Source: Isoetes taiwanensis (Eukaryota; Streptophyta; Lycopodiopsida; Isoetales; Isoetaceae). From it: a stretch of 64,000 nucleotides of DNA. The position numbers and the translations under genes are program-made. Positions 11,771-23,849 of this stretch are shown here, piece by piece. A model generated the notes under the pieces. That model was given only the letters and a program-made list of their open reading frames with translations. It ran no database searches and was not told where the DNA came from. Location: assembly GCA_021234155.1 (NCBI GenBank), contig JAJEKV010000002.1, positions 27,397,299-27,461,298 of the forward strand, written 5' to 3'. Positions within the stretch are counted from its first letter, which is position 1. Each line of letters opens with the position of its first letter.

Positions 11771-13182
11771 AAACCTACAAATATCCTTAGACATTATTCC
11801 TAAAATATATGAGGCAAGAGCTTGAAAGAACCCTAGAAAACATATGTGACAATGGTTACATGTAATCCCGATTATGTCCATTAATAAGCATACCTTGCAG
11901 GAAGACTAATACGTATCAAATGGAAGTTTGTTGTACAATCTTGTTATTGTTAAGTGGCGATTGTGATTCCATAATTTGTGCAACAACTAAAACCAAGGAG
12001 ATCCTATGCAACAACATTTGAAATGATATAATTTTTTTTTTTATGTATAACATGTACATATCTCTGTGTGTTATGGTGGAAGTTTCAATTTCATTATTGC
12101 ACAACTACAATTTTTATTTCCTTGAACTTGTTGGCATGGACTGTAATGGTCAAATACATTCATTTTGCAAAACTTTTTGCGCTCTAATGGTCAAAATCTA
12201 AAAATAAAAAGGAAAGTTAAAAAACAGGGGGGAAAAGGAAGAAGAAAGGAAAAAAAATCAAATTCGTGTCCCACTGCCGACTCCGCCTCCGACTCCTAGG
12301 GCAACTCCTTCCAAGAATTTGCCGTCCATGTTTCTTTCCTTCTCGTCTTTCATTTTAGGGATGCCACGAACATTCTATTGATTTGCAAGGAATGTTGATC
12401 AACAACTAGTACCAGGTCATGCTCGGAAGCAGGTGCCATCTTTAGTGTTTTAGTTAACATGGGAATCCATTCTGAACCTGCTTTTAGATGTTAGCTTTCA
12501 ACTGCATAAAACAAGGTGCTGGGCAGGAAGGGTTATCTCCTGTAATCCGAGAATGTGTTTGCATGTTTTTTTGTTTTGTTGTTTCATAATGGATCTTCTT
12601 TGTTTAATATTGAGCCTTTTGAATGCTACAAACATAGAGATTCGTTTTCATAGCCCAGAAGTTCTCAGATTTCACAACTTGTGAGGTTAATTCATACAAC
12701 TTGTGAAGAAAAGAGAAGAGAAAGTATTGATAACTTCATCATGATTAAGCAATCCCATTGGACATAGATATGGTAAACTTCCTCAAGGCCTTTCTGAAAA
12801 ATTATAATGTTTTGCTATTTAGATGCACCTATTACACAGTTTCTCTGACTTAAGTGGAGGACTATTACAGGAGTCACGGCAATTGAGTTGATTGGCCCTT
12901 CCATGTAGGGGCATGTGTCTGCCATCTTCCTTTTTAGTTATAGACTGTTTGGTGCATGGTCGTCGTTAAGCTTGGGTAGTGCCATTTTGATGTTTCGATG
13001 TTTGTTGTGACATGGATGCTCGTTATCAGGTTGCCACTGCTCGTTATCAATAACAGTTGATCCTTTATCTCCTCAGTCATTACCAGAGTATGTATATTGC
13101 AATATCACATATACAAATTCATTGAACACTTCTCTAAATTTCTTTTTTGGATATCTAAGACTTGTTACTCTTTCTAATTCAG
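11771..13182. other. No recognised feature
   Basis: AT-rich sequence with only short frames. A purine-rich A/G stretch at 12216-12260 is the only compositional feature. It is probably intronic or upstream DNA of the FANCL remnant that follows. Confidence 0.4.
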
Positions 13183-14000
13183 ATGTAGATTTTTTTGGAT
13201 CAGTGATGTCTGTAGCACCACTTCGGAAGAAGCTGAATGAAAATATCAGAAAGTGGTACTTGGTTTAGAATATCAGCAAGATTCCTGAGAAAATTGGATG
13301 TATCTGCATTCTTTATGCAGGAGAAACATTGCACATGAGGACTTGAGTGCAGATTGTGGTATATGCTATGCATATCATATCAAAGAGGGTAAGCAGTTGC
13401 TATATTTAGAATCCATTCTGGGCCTGGCATTCTGTTTCAGACGAGTGACAATTAATGTCCAATCATTTTGTATCCCGTTCTTTTAATTTTGTAGGTGGCT
13501 TGTGTGGTCAAGCAGAGGGGAGCTGTACCGGACCAAGTCTGTGACAATGCTAATTGTGGGTGCCCTTTCCACTCTAGTTGCCTTGTGGAGTGATTACATT
13601 CAATAACTACTACTAGAGAGTATGCTCATCTTTGACAATTTAATTGTTACCTGTGGATAGTCTTATAATACTAATCTCCATTTTAAGTGATTACAGTCAA
13701 TAACTACTACTAGAGAGTATACTACTACTACGACAAGTCTTATGCTCCTCAAACATCTGCACTTGTTCAGGGAGTTTCTCAAAGTCCATGACCTCAACTT
13801 CTTGTTCTTTTAATTTTGTAGGTGGCTTGTGTCGTCAAGCAGAGGGGAGCTGTACCGGACCAAGTCTGTGACAATGCTAATTGTGGGTGCCCTTTCCACT
13901 CTAGTTGCCTTGTGGAGTGATTACAGTCAATAACTACTACTAGAGAGTATGCTCATCTTTGACAGTTTAATTGTTACCTATGGATAGTCTTTTAATACTA
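13183..14000 (+). pseudogene. FANCL: FANCL-like E3 ubiquitin ligase, C-terminal exons, partly duplicated
   Basis: FANCL is the RING ligase that monoubiquitinates FANCD2 in crosslink repair. Three exons with GT-AG borders are visible. 13183-13265 encodes VAPLRKKLNENIRKW; 13321-13388 encodes EDLSADCGICYAYHIKEG; 13495-13618 encodes AVPDQVCDNANCGCPFHSSC and then VE(stop)LQSITTTRE. CGICYA, CDN..C, FHSSC and the WLxSITTTR segment are the plant FANCL RING signature. The Trp of EWL is TGA in both copies of the last exon. That exon is repeated 327 bp downstream (13822-13945). The final part of the RING after TTTRE is missing. With the stop and the lost end this is a gene remnant; the upstream UBC/URD region was not found. 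Confidence 0.8.
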
Positions 14001-14110
14001 ATCTCCATTGTAAGTGATTACACTCAATAACTACTACTAGAGAGTATGCTCATCTTTGACAGTTTAATTGTTACATGTGGATAGTCTTTAAATACTAATC
14101 TCCATTGTAG
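13479..14110 (+). repeat. Tandem duplication of a FANCL exon, with extra partial units
   Basis: The block starting TTCTTTTAATTTTGTAGG at about 13477 recurs at about 13804 (unit 327 bp). The exon tail plus the following intron (AATAACTACTACTAGAGAGT onward) occurs four times, near 13603, 13698, 13931 and 14025. The joint between the two large units carries foreign P450-like blocks (13739-13805). Confidence 0.85.
13739..13805 (+). other. Shuffled P450 exon blocks at the duplication joint
   Basis: Three consecutive blocks match separate parts of the P450 exon 1 elsewhere in the window: 13739-13753 to 47600-47615, 13754-13770 (CATCTGCACTTGTTCAG) to 47536-47552, and 13771-13805 to 47664-47698 with a few changes. 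Their order differs from the gene. No other P450 sequence surrounds them. Confidence 0.75.
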
Positions 14111-14786
14111 ACCGTTTAATGTTCTGTTTGAAAATTGGCCATATTGTTCATATCCCATTGCCGTGAAAAGTTTTATTTGATAATGGATTTCTTGTTTTGT
14201 TTCCCAAAATATCCCAATATTACCTGTTAAATTGCAGTTTGGTCTATTTCCAATATATCCTAACATTGTTAAATTGCAATTTGATCTATTCCCAATATAT
14301 CCTAACATTATTTTGGCGAGTCACTTAAATTTGGATAGATAAATCTATTGTACTATGAAAAAGGAATAGTTATTGTACTAAGAAAAAGGTATAGTTATTG
14401 GTTGTCATTTTTTGGAAACCCACGACAAGAGCTAAGCAAGGACTAAAAGAAGGTATAGAAAGATGTTGTGAAGACACGAGAGTTTTTTATTGTTTCCATG
14501 TTGAAATAACATCTAAACAACTATTGTACAAACACAAAGATCTCTTGGCAACTGGCTGTTTGATAAATTAGAGCAATAGTCACTATCGACGTTTCTAGAA
14601 GATTTGTTTTCACATTCATACCATGTAACATAGAAGATTGTTTTCACATACCCCACAACACATAACCATAGGAGATTGTCTGGGAAACAAGCGCTTTTTT
14701 ATTTATCTTTGCTAAGTATCACTTGTCTACATTTGCAAAAGTTAGCTAGCAACCTTTCTTTAATAATTTACAGGTCGTACTGCCAT
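14111..14786. other. Intergenic DNA with a two-unit 41-bp repeat
   Basis: No gene is recognised. A unit of about 41 bp, ending CAATATATCCTAACATT, occurs twice in tandem at about 14227-14308. The remainder is AT-rich unique-looking sequence. Confidence 0.5.
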
Positions 14787-15508
14787 TCACAAGTAGTCAT
14801 TAATTATGTTAATTATCGATATACAAGAAGATCTATATCTAGATCCAAATAAGCTGTAATGATTCAGGTAGTGGTACAGTTTGTACAACGGCATCCTCTG
14901 CTCAAACCCTTCTTGCTTTGGCATCACCTGCAAACAAATAGCAATAAAAAAGTGCAGGAATAAAGCCTCTGTATTAGTGCAGGATGAGAGTTCTGATATA
15001 CCACCTCAAAGCAAGCATTATAGAAGTCTGTTTTGAATGATGCACACCATGACATCCCAAACTCTGCTTCATTATGCCCATCTACAAAATGTTCACATTG
15101 TAGGACATTCACTGAAAATAGTAAATAAATGGTGGATTCCAGGTCAATGGGTTTTATTAAATTCAAATACAGTAACATGTTGGATCTAGTATGACTGGTT
15201 CCCACTCCACAGATCCCGATGCAACAAACAGGGCCTTATGTCAAGTCCTCCTAATATTGAAGAAAGTTGTTTCAAAAGTCTCTGGCTGCAAATAGTTCAC
15301 ACCATCAGTCTGCGGAATTCTCAAATGTATGTTATAATGTAATTTATTCTATGCATATGGAGCCAAGCTTTACCCTTTCCATATAGGGCACTATCTCCAT
15401 ACTCCTTCTTTGCAAGTTCCAGTTGATATCCAAGCCTGTGATCTGCAAAGAATGTTACCCAAGCTTCTGTCCAAGAATTTGGCTGAGGCGTATTGCTATT
15501 ACACTAGT
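14787..15508 (-). pseudogene. Fructosamine-3-kinase (protein-ribulosamine 3-kinase), last four exons
   Basis: Fructosamine-3-kinases phosphorylate sugar adducts on lysine so they fall off glycated proteins; the plant enzyme is usually plastidial. Minus-strand exons: 15508-15374 (TPQPNSWTEAWVTFF, ADHRLGYQLELAKKEYGDS), 15285-about 15170 (QRLLKQLSSILGGLDIRPC, LLHRDLWSGN, EPVILDPTCY), 15081-15005 (DGHNEAEFGMSWCASFKTDF) and 14927-14787 (MPKQEGFEQRMPLYKLYHYL, stop at 14787-14789). Exon borders fit GT-AG. The catalytic loop reads HRDLWSGN instead of the usual HGDLWSGN. Directly after SGN about 20-25 bp are missing, which breaks the frame between SGN and EPVILDP. The N-terminal exons were not found, so this is a partial, probably dead gene. 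Confidence 0.82.
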
Positions 15509-16860
15509 CAATTGAACCAATCTTGTCAGATATGCACAATGAGACTCATCCTATGCATGGCATACTACTACTCTTAAAAGGATTGTAAGTTTTAACCAGC
15601 ACTCCATTAATGCATCAATTGTTGTTTCCAAATTCCAGTAGACCAGTTCAATTATTTGACCACACAAACGACTAAAGTCCACCATGCTGGTTAACATCTG
15701 TAAAAATATTTCTCTCTACAGCTGACCTTCTATCCAGCTCTGTTGTACTATTCTTGCTTATCAATGGGAATTTATAGCCTAAGCACAGCTTATACCTTCT
15801 CCTGTGGCAATCAAGCATTTACAGAGCCCTGGTTATAAAAAGCTTTAGATCCTCCTGCCAAGCATCACTAGGGAAAACATGAAGGCAAAAGAAAACCTTA
15901 AATGTAAAGAACTGCCGAACCCCTGCTTCAAGACATCCTAGAGCCAGCATGGCCTAGTTTTGGAAGACTGAATCTTAGTTCATGCGCCTTAATCTTTCTC
16001 CTCGTTCCCGTTTGCTGTGTATCTTCACGTTTCTTTCTTAAACCGTCTGCTTTCTAACACAACCCATCAATGTTTGCGCTTGTTGTGCTGCAGTGGTAGG
16101 ATGTATGCTGGTTTGCCTGTTCTAAGCAGGGGCAGTGCCGGTTAGCCAATTTCCACGCCGGCCGCCCAGCAACACTGGCGACCGCCAGTTTACAGGGAAC
16201 CGTAAGTTTGGAGCAGTTTTTGGCATATTCTGGACATATTCCAGCATATACTTAGAATATGCCAGAAACCCACATGAGCAAGGGTTTGCCCCCCCTAGGG
16301 GCAACCCAAAAATCAAGGAGCTCGAAATGTCTTAAGGGCACTGCATTTGACATTTCCCTCGGTTTTGGTTTGCCACAGTTAAGAAAATTGGCAACTTGAA
16401 ACCGATGCTTGTGTAGTCACACATAGAGCTTTTAGTGTATGCCAAGTTTTCCATCTGCACAATTTTCCAGGTCCCTTTTTTTTTAAAAAAAAAAGGCTTT
16501 CTATAATGTCAGTTATGGCAGTTCTTGAAGGTGGTAAGAAGAATGGGTTGATTGGTGCATCAGGTTTTTTTAAAATATTTCATATTGTCAATTGATTTGG
16601 TAAAATGTGCTTACTGCATGGTTTGCTGTCCTATTGACTCAACTACAAAGTTGCATTATTTATTTTGCTGCTATTTGAGTAATCTGTTTGATCGCTTGCT
16701 ATGTGGTGCAACTGTGTAAATTGCTTCAATTTTTGTTTTGTTAAACTATTTAGTTTTACATCTCAGCTTCAATTTTTGGTTTGTTAAACTACTTCTTTTT
16801 ACATCTCAACTTTGTATGATGTGTTTGCTTATTTACTTTATATTTTGCAGGAACATCTTA
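15509..16860. other. No recognised gene
   Basis: Sequence upstream of the kinase remnant. A GC-richer patch at 16120-16330 is open on both strands but has no family motif. It includes an imperfect inverted repeat around GGCATATTCTGGACATATTC. A T-run/A-run pair lies at about 16478-16493. Confidence 0.4.
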
Positions 16861-17014
16861 TATGAACGAGAAGGATAGTGTATTTGAGGATGCTTTGACC
16901 TATGCGATCAATGTTATTCTAAGCACATTTAACATTTAGTGGAACAACCGACGATGATTACAATGGAAATGGTGATGCTGCAGGCAGCTATGCCTGCTGA
17001 TAACTTTGTAACTC

Positions 17015-17290
17015 CGGGCAACGAGAGCTGTTGGATAGGCATATTCACCCATTATTCCTTAATCTACACCGTACACAAAGTTCCTCGTTTGTGGGGTATG
17101 GATGTATAGAATTTGTTATACTGTATAACAAGATTTGCAAAATACTATAAGATTTCAGGCAATGTACTATATGGTGTTGATTTTATACGTGCAAAACATA
17201 ATTACAGGGGCTCTCGTTGCCCTACGTCACCCCCCTGTGAATATGCACCCAAACAAAAGGGGGTTTAAGGGGGAATTTAATTTTAAACAT
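17015..17290 (+). repeat. Dispersed repeat, inverted relative to 56860-57125
   Basis: Contains GGGGCTCTCGTTGCCCTACG followed by a CCCCCCTGTGAATATGCACC segment and an AAAGGGGGTTTAAGGGGG run. The same order appears reversed at 56860-57125. Parts recur at 18165-18520, 27680-27790 and 57110-57240. It looks like the end sequence of a repeat family that also includes R3. Confidence 0.7.
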
Positions 17291-17339
17291 GTTTAATGTA
17301 ATGGTTTGTGTTAATTAATGTTAATAGTAGTTATGTTGG

Positions 17340-20300
17340 TTGTTATATTAGAAAAAATTTTCGGCCCTTCGGGCCCCAAAAGAAACAAACATAGATAAAC
17401 TCTGAGGTAAACAAAAAAATAAAAATAAAAATAAAATAAAAGTACAAAATGGATGATGTGTTATTGCAAACCATATATTTAAAATTGCATAATTTATAGG
17501 CTCCAACAAATTTTCCAGACACAACAAACATAATGAAATATCCTGCCAAACATTTTCAAAAGAGCTCCTGCACTTTCAAAAGAGCTCCTGCACGATGAGA
17601 TAGCTTAACCAATAAAGACCGAAGATGTATTGGCAACATTAGGTATATCACGTAATAGTAACACACATTATTCGTGGCAACCTTTCCTCTAGATGTGAAC
17701 CTTCTCTTCAGTTATTTTTCCCTTTGAGAACGTTACGCCTATATTTCTATCTTCAACAATAATCTTGCAGTTAGTACTCTAGTCCACTTCAAACGGCCAT
17801 CCAATCGTTGGTAAGCCACTATAAATGCTCTCCATAACAGAACCCCAACCGCAATGAGTTAGAAAGCCACCAATAGAAGCATGGCCTAAGACCAACTGCT
17901 ATATGAACGAGAAGGATAGTGTATTTCTAAATGTTTGTTGGAATTCAGAAAATTCTCCATCAATGTTATCACCATAAAAATGGCACATTTAACATTTAGC
18001 CAATGTGGAACATCTTCCAAGAATATGATTACTACCAAAGGAGATGTAAATCCGAGAATTTGGAGGACACAGCTATCCAAACATTTGAGGCACTTTCGAC
18101 ATTTTCTTTCTTAGATAACTTTGTAACTCCGGCATCGGTCCAACAGAACAAACCTTGGTCCCCATAATAGGCATATTCACCCATTATTCCTTAATCTAAA
18201 CCCAAGAAGACTTTTTCACAAAAAGTTCCCCATCTTGTTTGTGGGGTATGGATGTATAGAATTTGTTATCCCATGTATAACAAGATTTGCAAAATACTAT
18301 AAGATTTCGAGCAATGTACTATATGGTGTTGATTTTATCCACGGACGCGTGCAAAACATAATTCACACCAAAAACAAACAATGAGGGGGGCTCCCTACTC
18401 TGGGATGAAAAACCCCCACTTGGGAGGAAAAACCCTTTGCCCTGTAACCATCCCGTGAATATGCACCAAACAAAAGGGGGTTTAAAAGGGAATTTAATTT
18501 TAAACATGTTTAATGTAATGGTTTGTTTCTTCCAAGTTAATTAATGTTAATAGTAGTTATGTTGGTTGTTATATTAGAAAAAATTTTACCCTTGAGGCCC
18601 CAAAAGAAACAAACATAGATAAACTCAGGGGAAACAAAAATAAAAATAAAAATAAAATAAAAGTACAAAATGGATGATGTGTTATTGCAAACCATATATT
18701 TAAAATTGCATAATTTATAGGCTCCAACAAATTTTCCATACAACAAACATAATGAAATATCCTTCGCCAAACATTTTCAAAAGAGCTCCACTCCACTTCA
18801 CATTCAAAAGAGCTCATGAGATAAGCTTAACCAATAAAGACCGAAGATGTATTGGCAACATTAGGTATATCACGTTGGAGTAACACACATTATTGGAGTG
18901 GCAACCTTTCCTCTAGATGTGAACCTTCTCTTAGCTTATTTTTCCCTTTGAGAACGTTAAATATTTCTATCTTCAACAATAATCTTGCGGTTAGTACTCT
19001 GGTCACTTCAATATGGGCCATCCAATGGTTGGTAAGCCACTATAAATGCTCTCCATAATGTAAAACCCAACCATAATGAGTTAGAAAGCCACCAATAGAA
19101 GCATGGCCTAAGACCAACCTCTTTGGGGCACCAAATCACGGCCTAGTCTCAAATCAAAATGTTTGTTGGAATTCAGAAAAATTCTCCAAAGAAAGCCCCT
19201 TTAAATCATTTAAAATGGTCGGGTAAAATAGTGTTAAGCCCCCTAGCCAATGCAAACATCTTCCATGACATGTAAAAAACTTTTGGCTCTCTACTACCAA
19301 AGGAGATGTAAAGCCGCAAAGGATCTATCCAACCATTTGAGGCACTCGACATTTTCTTTCTTAGATGACAATCAATGCAGTCAACTAGCAACTGAAACAT
19401 CGTCCAACGTGGGAACAAACCTTGGTCCCCATAATTTACGCATTTCATCAAACACTTGAGTTTCTAATTCATGAAAGGAGTTTAAAAGGATCCAAGAAGA
19501 CTTTTTTCAAGTAATAAAGTCGTTCCCCATCTTGTTCACTATGGATAAGAAAGATTGTGAATATGTAAAGGCAAATTGTAGAGAAGTTAATCAGTATACG
19601 TGCATGGACTTTAGTGCTTCGCCATGCCCCGCTTTTAATTTCGCGATTATAGCACATCAACGATAGAGAAAATATTCAAATGCCGAACTTTTTGTATAAA
19701 AAACATACTCGAGTTTTCAAAGTGCGGTTATAGAAGAGTAACCATACTAGTTCATAATAAATAAGAATGCAATAGTGTGGACGCAGAAAATTCAAGTTTC
19801 CAAACTTATCCATCTAGTTCTAGTCTATAAAAAATTTAATGAAAAACAAACCCGGTTTTGGAGAAACATATACATTTGAGAGGCAAAAGGGTTGGCCCTT
19901 CGTAAAATGGCGGGTATATGATACTCCACGGCAATGCAAGCCGCAGAGCTTGGAAAATAACATGCTTCAGGAATGTTAAATCTTTCCGCAAGCATCATCG
20001 TCCAAACAAAAACAAAGTCATAAATGATACTCCTAACACGAGGGAGTTTGGCTATAACCTTTTCAAATGTAGAGCCGACCACCAAGCTGGGCCACATAAC
20101 GCAGATTGGCGGGAAGATCATCAGCCCAAATCAACGGGGGCAAAATCGAAAAGAAGAAAGGGCAAAAATCGAAATGAGTGTTCCGTGGAAAATCCGGCAA
20201 AGAAAATGACATGTAGTAAAATTTACCCCTCCAAAGACAAATCGTGATAACAAGGACCAAATCTCGGTTGAGTTGAATGCATGTGTTTTGTCCAGAGCTC

Positions 20301-20450
20301 CAATAACCAAACGGCACAAACAAAACCTAGAGACCGTCTCCATTCCGGCCGGATTAGCTTTTATGCCCCTGTATATCATCTTTAAAAGCTCCAGATATGG
20401 TGAATATATTTGATATACCCCCGCCAAACCTATAACTCTTATAATGTTTG
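17340..20450 (-). pseudogene. UDP-glycosyltransferase (UGT) remnant with duplicated C-terminal part
   Basis: UGTs transfer sugar from UDP-sugars to small plant metabolites. The minus strand shows, in order, N-terminal-half pieces (about 20430-19905, including KVIAKLPRVRSIIYDFVFVW and MLAERFNIPEACYFPSSAAC), the LYISFGS region (about 19390-19290), and the PSPG donor-binding box. The box reads [20 protein letters not shown] and then [12 protein letters not shown]. It is present at about 17895-17775 and, more damaged, at about 19125-19010. The C-terminal SSFENVW motif also appears twice, near 18790 and 17570. Many small indels break the frame, so this is a pseudogene or captured fragments. The second C-terminal copy follows an interleaved stretch (17895-18370). 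Confidence 0.75.
17895..18370. other. Interleaved mosaic of UGT and neighbouring sequence
   Basis: Blocks of roughly 10-30 bp alternate between two sources. One is 16860-17230 (e.g. TATATGAACGAGAAGGATAG, CACATTTAACATTTAG, GATAACTTTGTAACTCCGG). The other is the UGT segment at 19150-19440 (e.g. AAATGTTTGTTGGAATTCAG, ACTACCAAAGGAGATGTAAA). No single recombination event produces this pattern. Confidence 0.65.
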
Positions 20451-20649
20451 CCCCGTGATCAAGATTGGAGATGCAATCACTTATCGTAAGCAGGTCTTGC
20501 TAATCCCCGTTTGTTGCATTTGCAAGCCATGTTTCGCGGCCCTAAAATGCTATCCACGAGGCTTGCATGTTCAAATTTCCTAAAATAAAAAGAGGGCTTT
20601 TGTTGTGAGCCCTTGGATGTTGGACCATTGAAAAAAAAAAGCTAAATCA

Positions 20650-20788
20650 ACGACTAAGAAATAGTGCACTCTAGATGTACGCATTAGTACATCCATTCGA
20701 ATACGCCATGAAATCTTAGGAAAACCTTTGTGAAAAGCGTACAAAAACACAAAGAAAACCCCCTGTTATTATGCTACATATTAAAAGT
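20650..20788 (+). repeat. Partial copy of the R3 right end
   Basis: Matches the last ~130 bp of R3 (29985-30098 and 59400-59518), including the CATGAAATC..AAAACC section and the terminal CCCCCTGTTATT..TGCTACATAT, with scattered differences. Confidence 0.7.
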
Positions 20789-21420
20789 TCTTTAAGCAAA
20801 CTTGACGGTTGATAGCTTTGTAACATTTGCTACTTTACATTTGGGTAAGTTTTTTATTGACCTACTCAGTTTTTTGACCATCACAGCACATATAAGCACC
20901 TTCACCAAATAATTTATGTCATCATCATTTGCATCACTAATATGCTCATTATATCCTTTATATAATAGAAAACACTCATGATTTTTTGAAGGGCAATGAA
21001 GGGCTATGGAAGGGCAATGAAGGGCAGTTTGAAGGGCAATGAAGGGCGGTCGGCTCAAAAAAGACATGTGTAATAAATAAGAATGCTTTTTGAGTATGTG
21101 AATTAAAAAACCACCCATTTCCGTTTTATATAACAGTGTTATGAGCAAACTCGTATCATGCAACATGCAAACACGTATCTGGCAAGATGTTTTATATTTT
21201 TTTTTTATTAAAAGATCTATTTTTTTTAACTTTTTTTTGCAACGCATTTCATTGTTCATTAGAAGAAAACAGCTACCTTTGTAACGCTTTTTGAAACGCT
21301 TTTTATATTATTAAAATTAATAATATAGTATAATTTTAAAATAGCGTTTCAAATCAAAGTTATATTGCGTTGCAATTGATAGGTCAAGTGAAATAAGTTA
21401 CTAATTTGCAACACGTTTTA
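20789..21420. other. Intergenic DNA with GAAGGGCAATG repeats
   Basis: Contains a short array of GAAGGGCAATGAAGGGC-like units at about 20985-21050 and an AT-rich stretch with the word GTTTCAAA near the end. No gene is recognised. Confidence 0.45.
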
Positions 21421-21424
21421 TATT

Positions 21425-22680
21425 ATAATGCGTTTCAAATTTGTAACCCATAGAATTGTGATATGCGGTTCAAACAAGAGTATTTGAAACAAATTTGCAA
21501 CACGTTTCATATTATAATGTGTTTCAAATTTGAAACCCATTACAATTGTGGTATGCAGTTCAAACAAGAGTATGCGGTTCAAACAAGAGTATTTTAAACA
21601 TGCGCTTCAAACAAGAGTATGCGGTTCAAACAAGAGTATTTGAAACGTGTATCAAATTTGTATTTGTAACGTATTTCAAAAATGTCTAATATCAAGAATT
21701 CTTAAACGTGCAGTTGACTCCGAGGGGAGGATCAACCCAAACGAAGTTGATACTTTTTTGCGTTGATACTTTTTTTGAAACCCATTACAATTGTGATATG
21801 CAGTTCAAACAAGAGTATTTGAAACATGGGGTTAATTCGAACAAGAGTATGCGGTTCAAACAAGAGTATTTGAAACGTGTATCAAATTTGTATTACGTGT
21901 TTCAAAAATGTCTAATACCAAGAATTCTTAAAGACGGAGTTGACTCCGAGGGCAGGATCAAATCAAACGTAGTTGATACCTTTTTTGCAAAGGCATAAAT
22001 ATTGTGAAATTTGCAAACAAAGAGAATAAGATGGGTGTCTTGAGCAAGCGGGCATTTTTAAGGGGAGAGAAGGTATGGATTAATAATGATCTGACAAAGG
22101 AACAATATATTGAGTATAAACAGAAACTTCAGAAATTAAAAGATGCAAGGAAGAATGGTCATTATAATGTGTTTCAAATTTGAAACCCATAGAATTGTGA
22201 TATACGGTTCAAACAAGGGTATTTGAAACAAATTTGCAACACGTTTCATATTATAATGCGTTTCAAATTTGAAACCCATTACAATTGTGATATGCAGTTC
22301 AAACAAGAGTATGCGATTCAAACAAGAGTATTTGAAACATGCGGTTCAAACAAGAGTTTGCGGTTCAAACAAGAGTATTTGAAACGTGTATCAAATTTGT
22401 ATTTGTAACGTGTTTCAAAAATGTCTAATATCAAGAATCCTTAAACACGCAGTTGACTCCGAGGGGAGGATCAACCCAAACGCAGTTGATACTTTTTTGC
22501 AGTTGATACTTTTTTTGAAACCCATTACAATTGTGATATGCAGTTCAAACACAGTTCAAACAAGAGTATTTGAAACATGGGGTTAATTCAAATAAGAGTA
22601 TGCGGTTCAAACAAGAGTATTTGAAACGTGTATCAAACATGTATTTGTAACGTGTTTCAAAAATATCTAATCTACACATA
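21425..22680 (+). repeat. Short-period repeat field (TTCAAACAAGAGTATTTGAAAC)
   Basis: Units of about 18-30 bp built on GGTTCAAACAAGAGTATTTG and TTTGAAACCCATTACAATTG recur dozens of times. A longer module with TCAAGAATTCTTAAAC and GTTGACTCCGAGGGGAGGAT occurs at about 21690, 21915 and 22430. Open frames here are products of the repeat. The longer module resembles the 5' leader of the P450 gene at 46314-46365. Confidence 0.8.
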
Positions 22681-22689
22681 TATAAGTGA

Positions 22690-23849
22690 GTCTCATATTT
22701 TTCTTTTGTTCACGCTTCTATTTTTTCTCCGCCGCAATTGAAATGCATCTCGATTTGACACGTAATTCCAGAGGTTTCTCCGCCGCCTTTTCCAAAGTGT
22801 ATGCAGCTGTCATTTTCTGGATTTTGCCCTCCGGAGCTCCGCTCCAACCCGCCTGCCTAGCGCCAAATTCTGCAGCACTTCCTGCCCATCCAAATTCGAA
22901 GTAGGCCATGTGATTCATTGTCGGAATCTATTCATTCCCCAAATTCATTCGTTCTGAATGCAAAGCATGCCAAAGTAAACCCTCAGTGCTAAAACATGCA
23001 CAATACCATTTATTTCCTCCAATTCTTGAGGAGATATAACCCAACTTGCTCCTGCCTTCTATAATCAGTAAAAAAATGCCTGTAATCTACTGTTGCTGCT
23101 CAAATTTCAGCGGCTGAAGGTTTTTCTCATATGGAATGAAGCTTTAAGGTAAGATCTTACAGTCATTCAGATGAATTCTAAGTTTATTCGCATTAAACAA
23201 TATGAAAACCAAGCAAAAATTTTATGAAGTGCCTCAAAGCTTGGCCAAAGAGGCACGGAGTTGAGGACCCAAAGATTTCCGCCTACTACTAGAGAGGAAA
23301 ATCCCGCTCCACATGATAGTAGAAGCATTCTCCTATCAGTTTCCAAAAATCCAGCCCATTTTCTTCCCCTTTGTTGCATCTTATCAATCCTTTACTTCTT
23401 ACTCTGCACTGCCTCTTCTCCTAATAATTTGATTTCTGAGAAACTGGAACTTGGCTTTGCCATGAACTTTTCACAGATCCGAGATTCTGAAGCATTGCCC
23501 CTTTCTGAACCCCCATCCCGCCTACCGACAAGCTAGCTGAGGATTGGCCATGCCCAGACGAAATTAACTCCTAGCCCAAGGATGACATACCAAAAGGATC
23601 CATACTCTGTTCTGTCTGTTGGCACCGTCCATGATGAACTCTGTCTGCCATAGCAGGGTTCGAAAAGGTGGAAGAACTCTGTCTGCTATAGCCAAATCTC
23701 GCTCGGTCCCTGCATGCTGCCTTGGATTATTTTATTTGTTTCTTGCTTTGCATTTTCGCATCATATCGCTAAAAGCAAGCCGAACTGCTGCTCCTTCTTA
23801 TGCTGCTCCTTCTTAGATGCAACTGGAAAATTAATATGGATTTAAACTG
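22690..23849. other. No recognised gene
   Basis: Short frames on both strands without family motifs. Moderately GC-rich patches lie at 22840-22900 and 23500-23720. Confidence 0.4.

Noticed and set aside
16122-16335. Overlapping frames on both strands in a GC-richer patch
   Set aside because: No motif, no splice or start context, and mirror-frame behaviour suggest chance.
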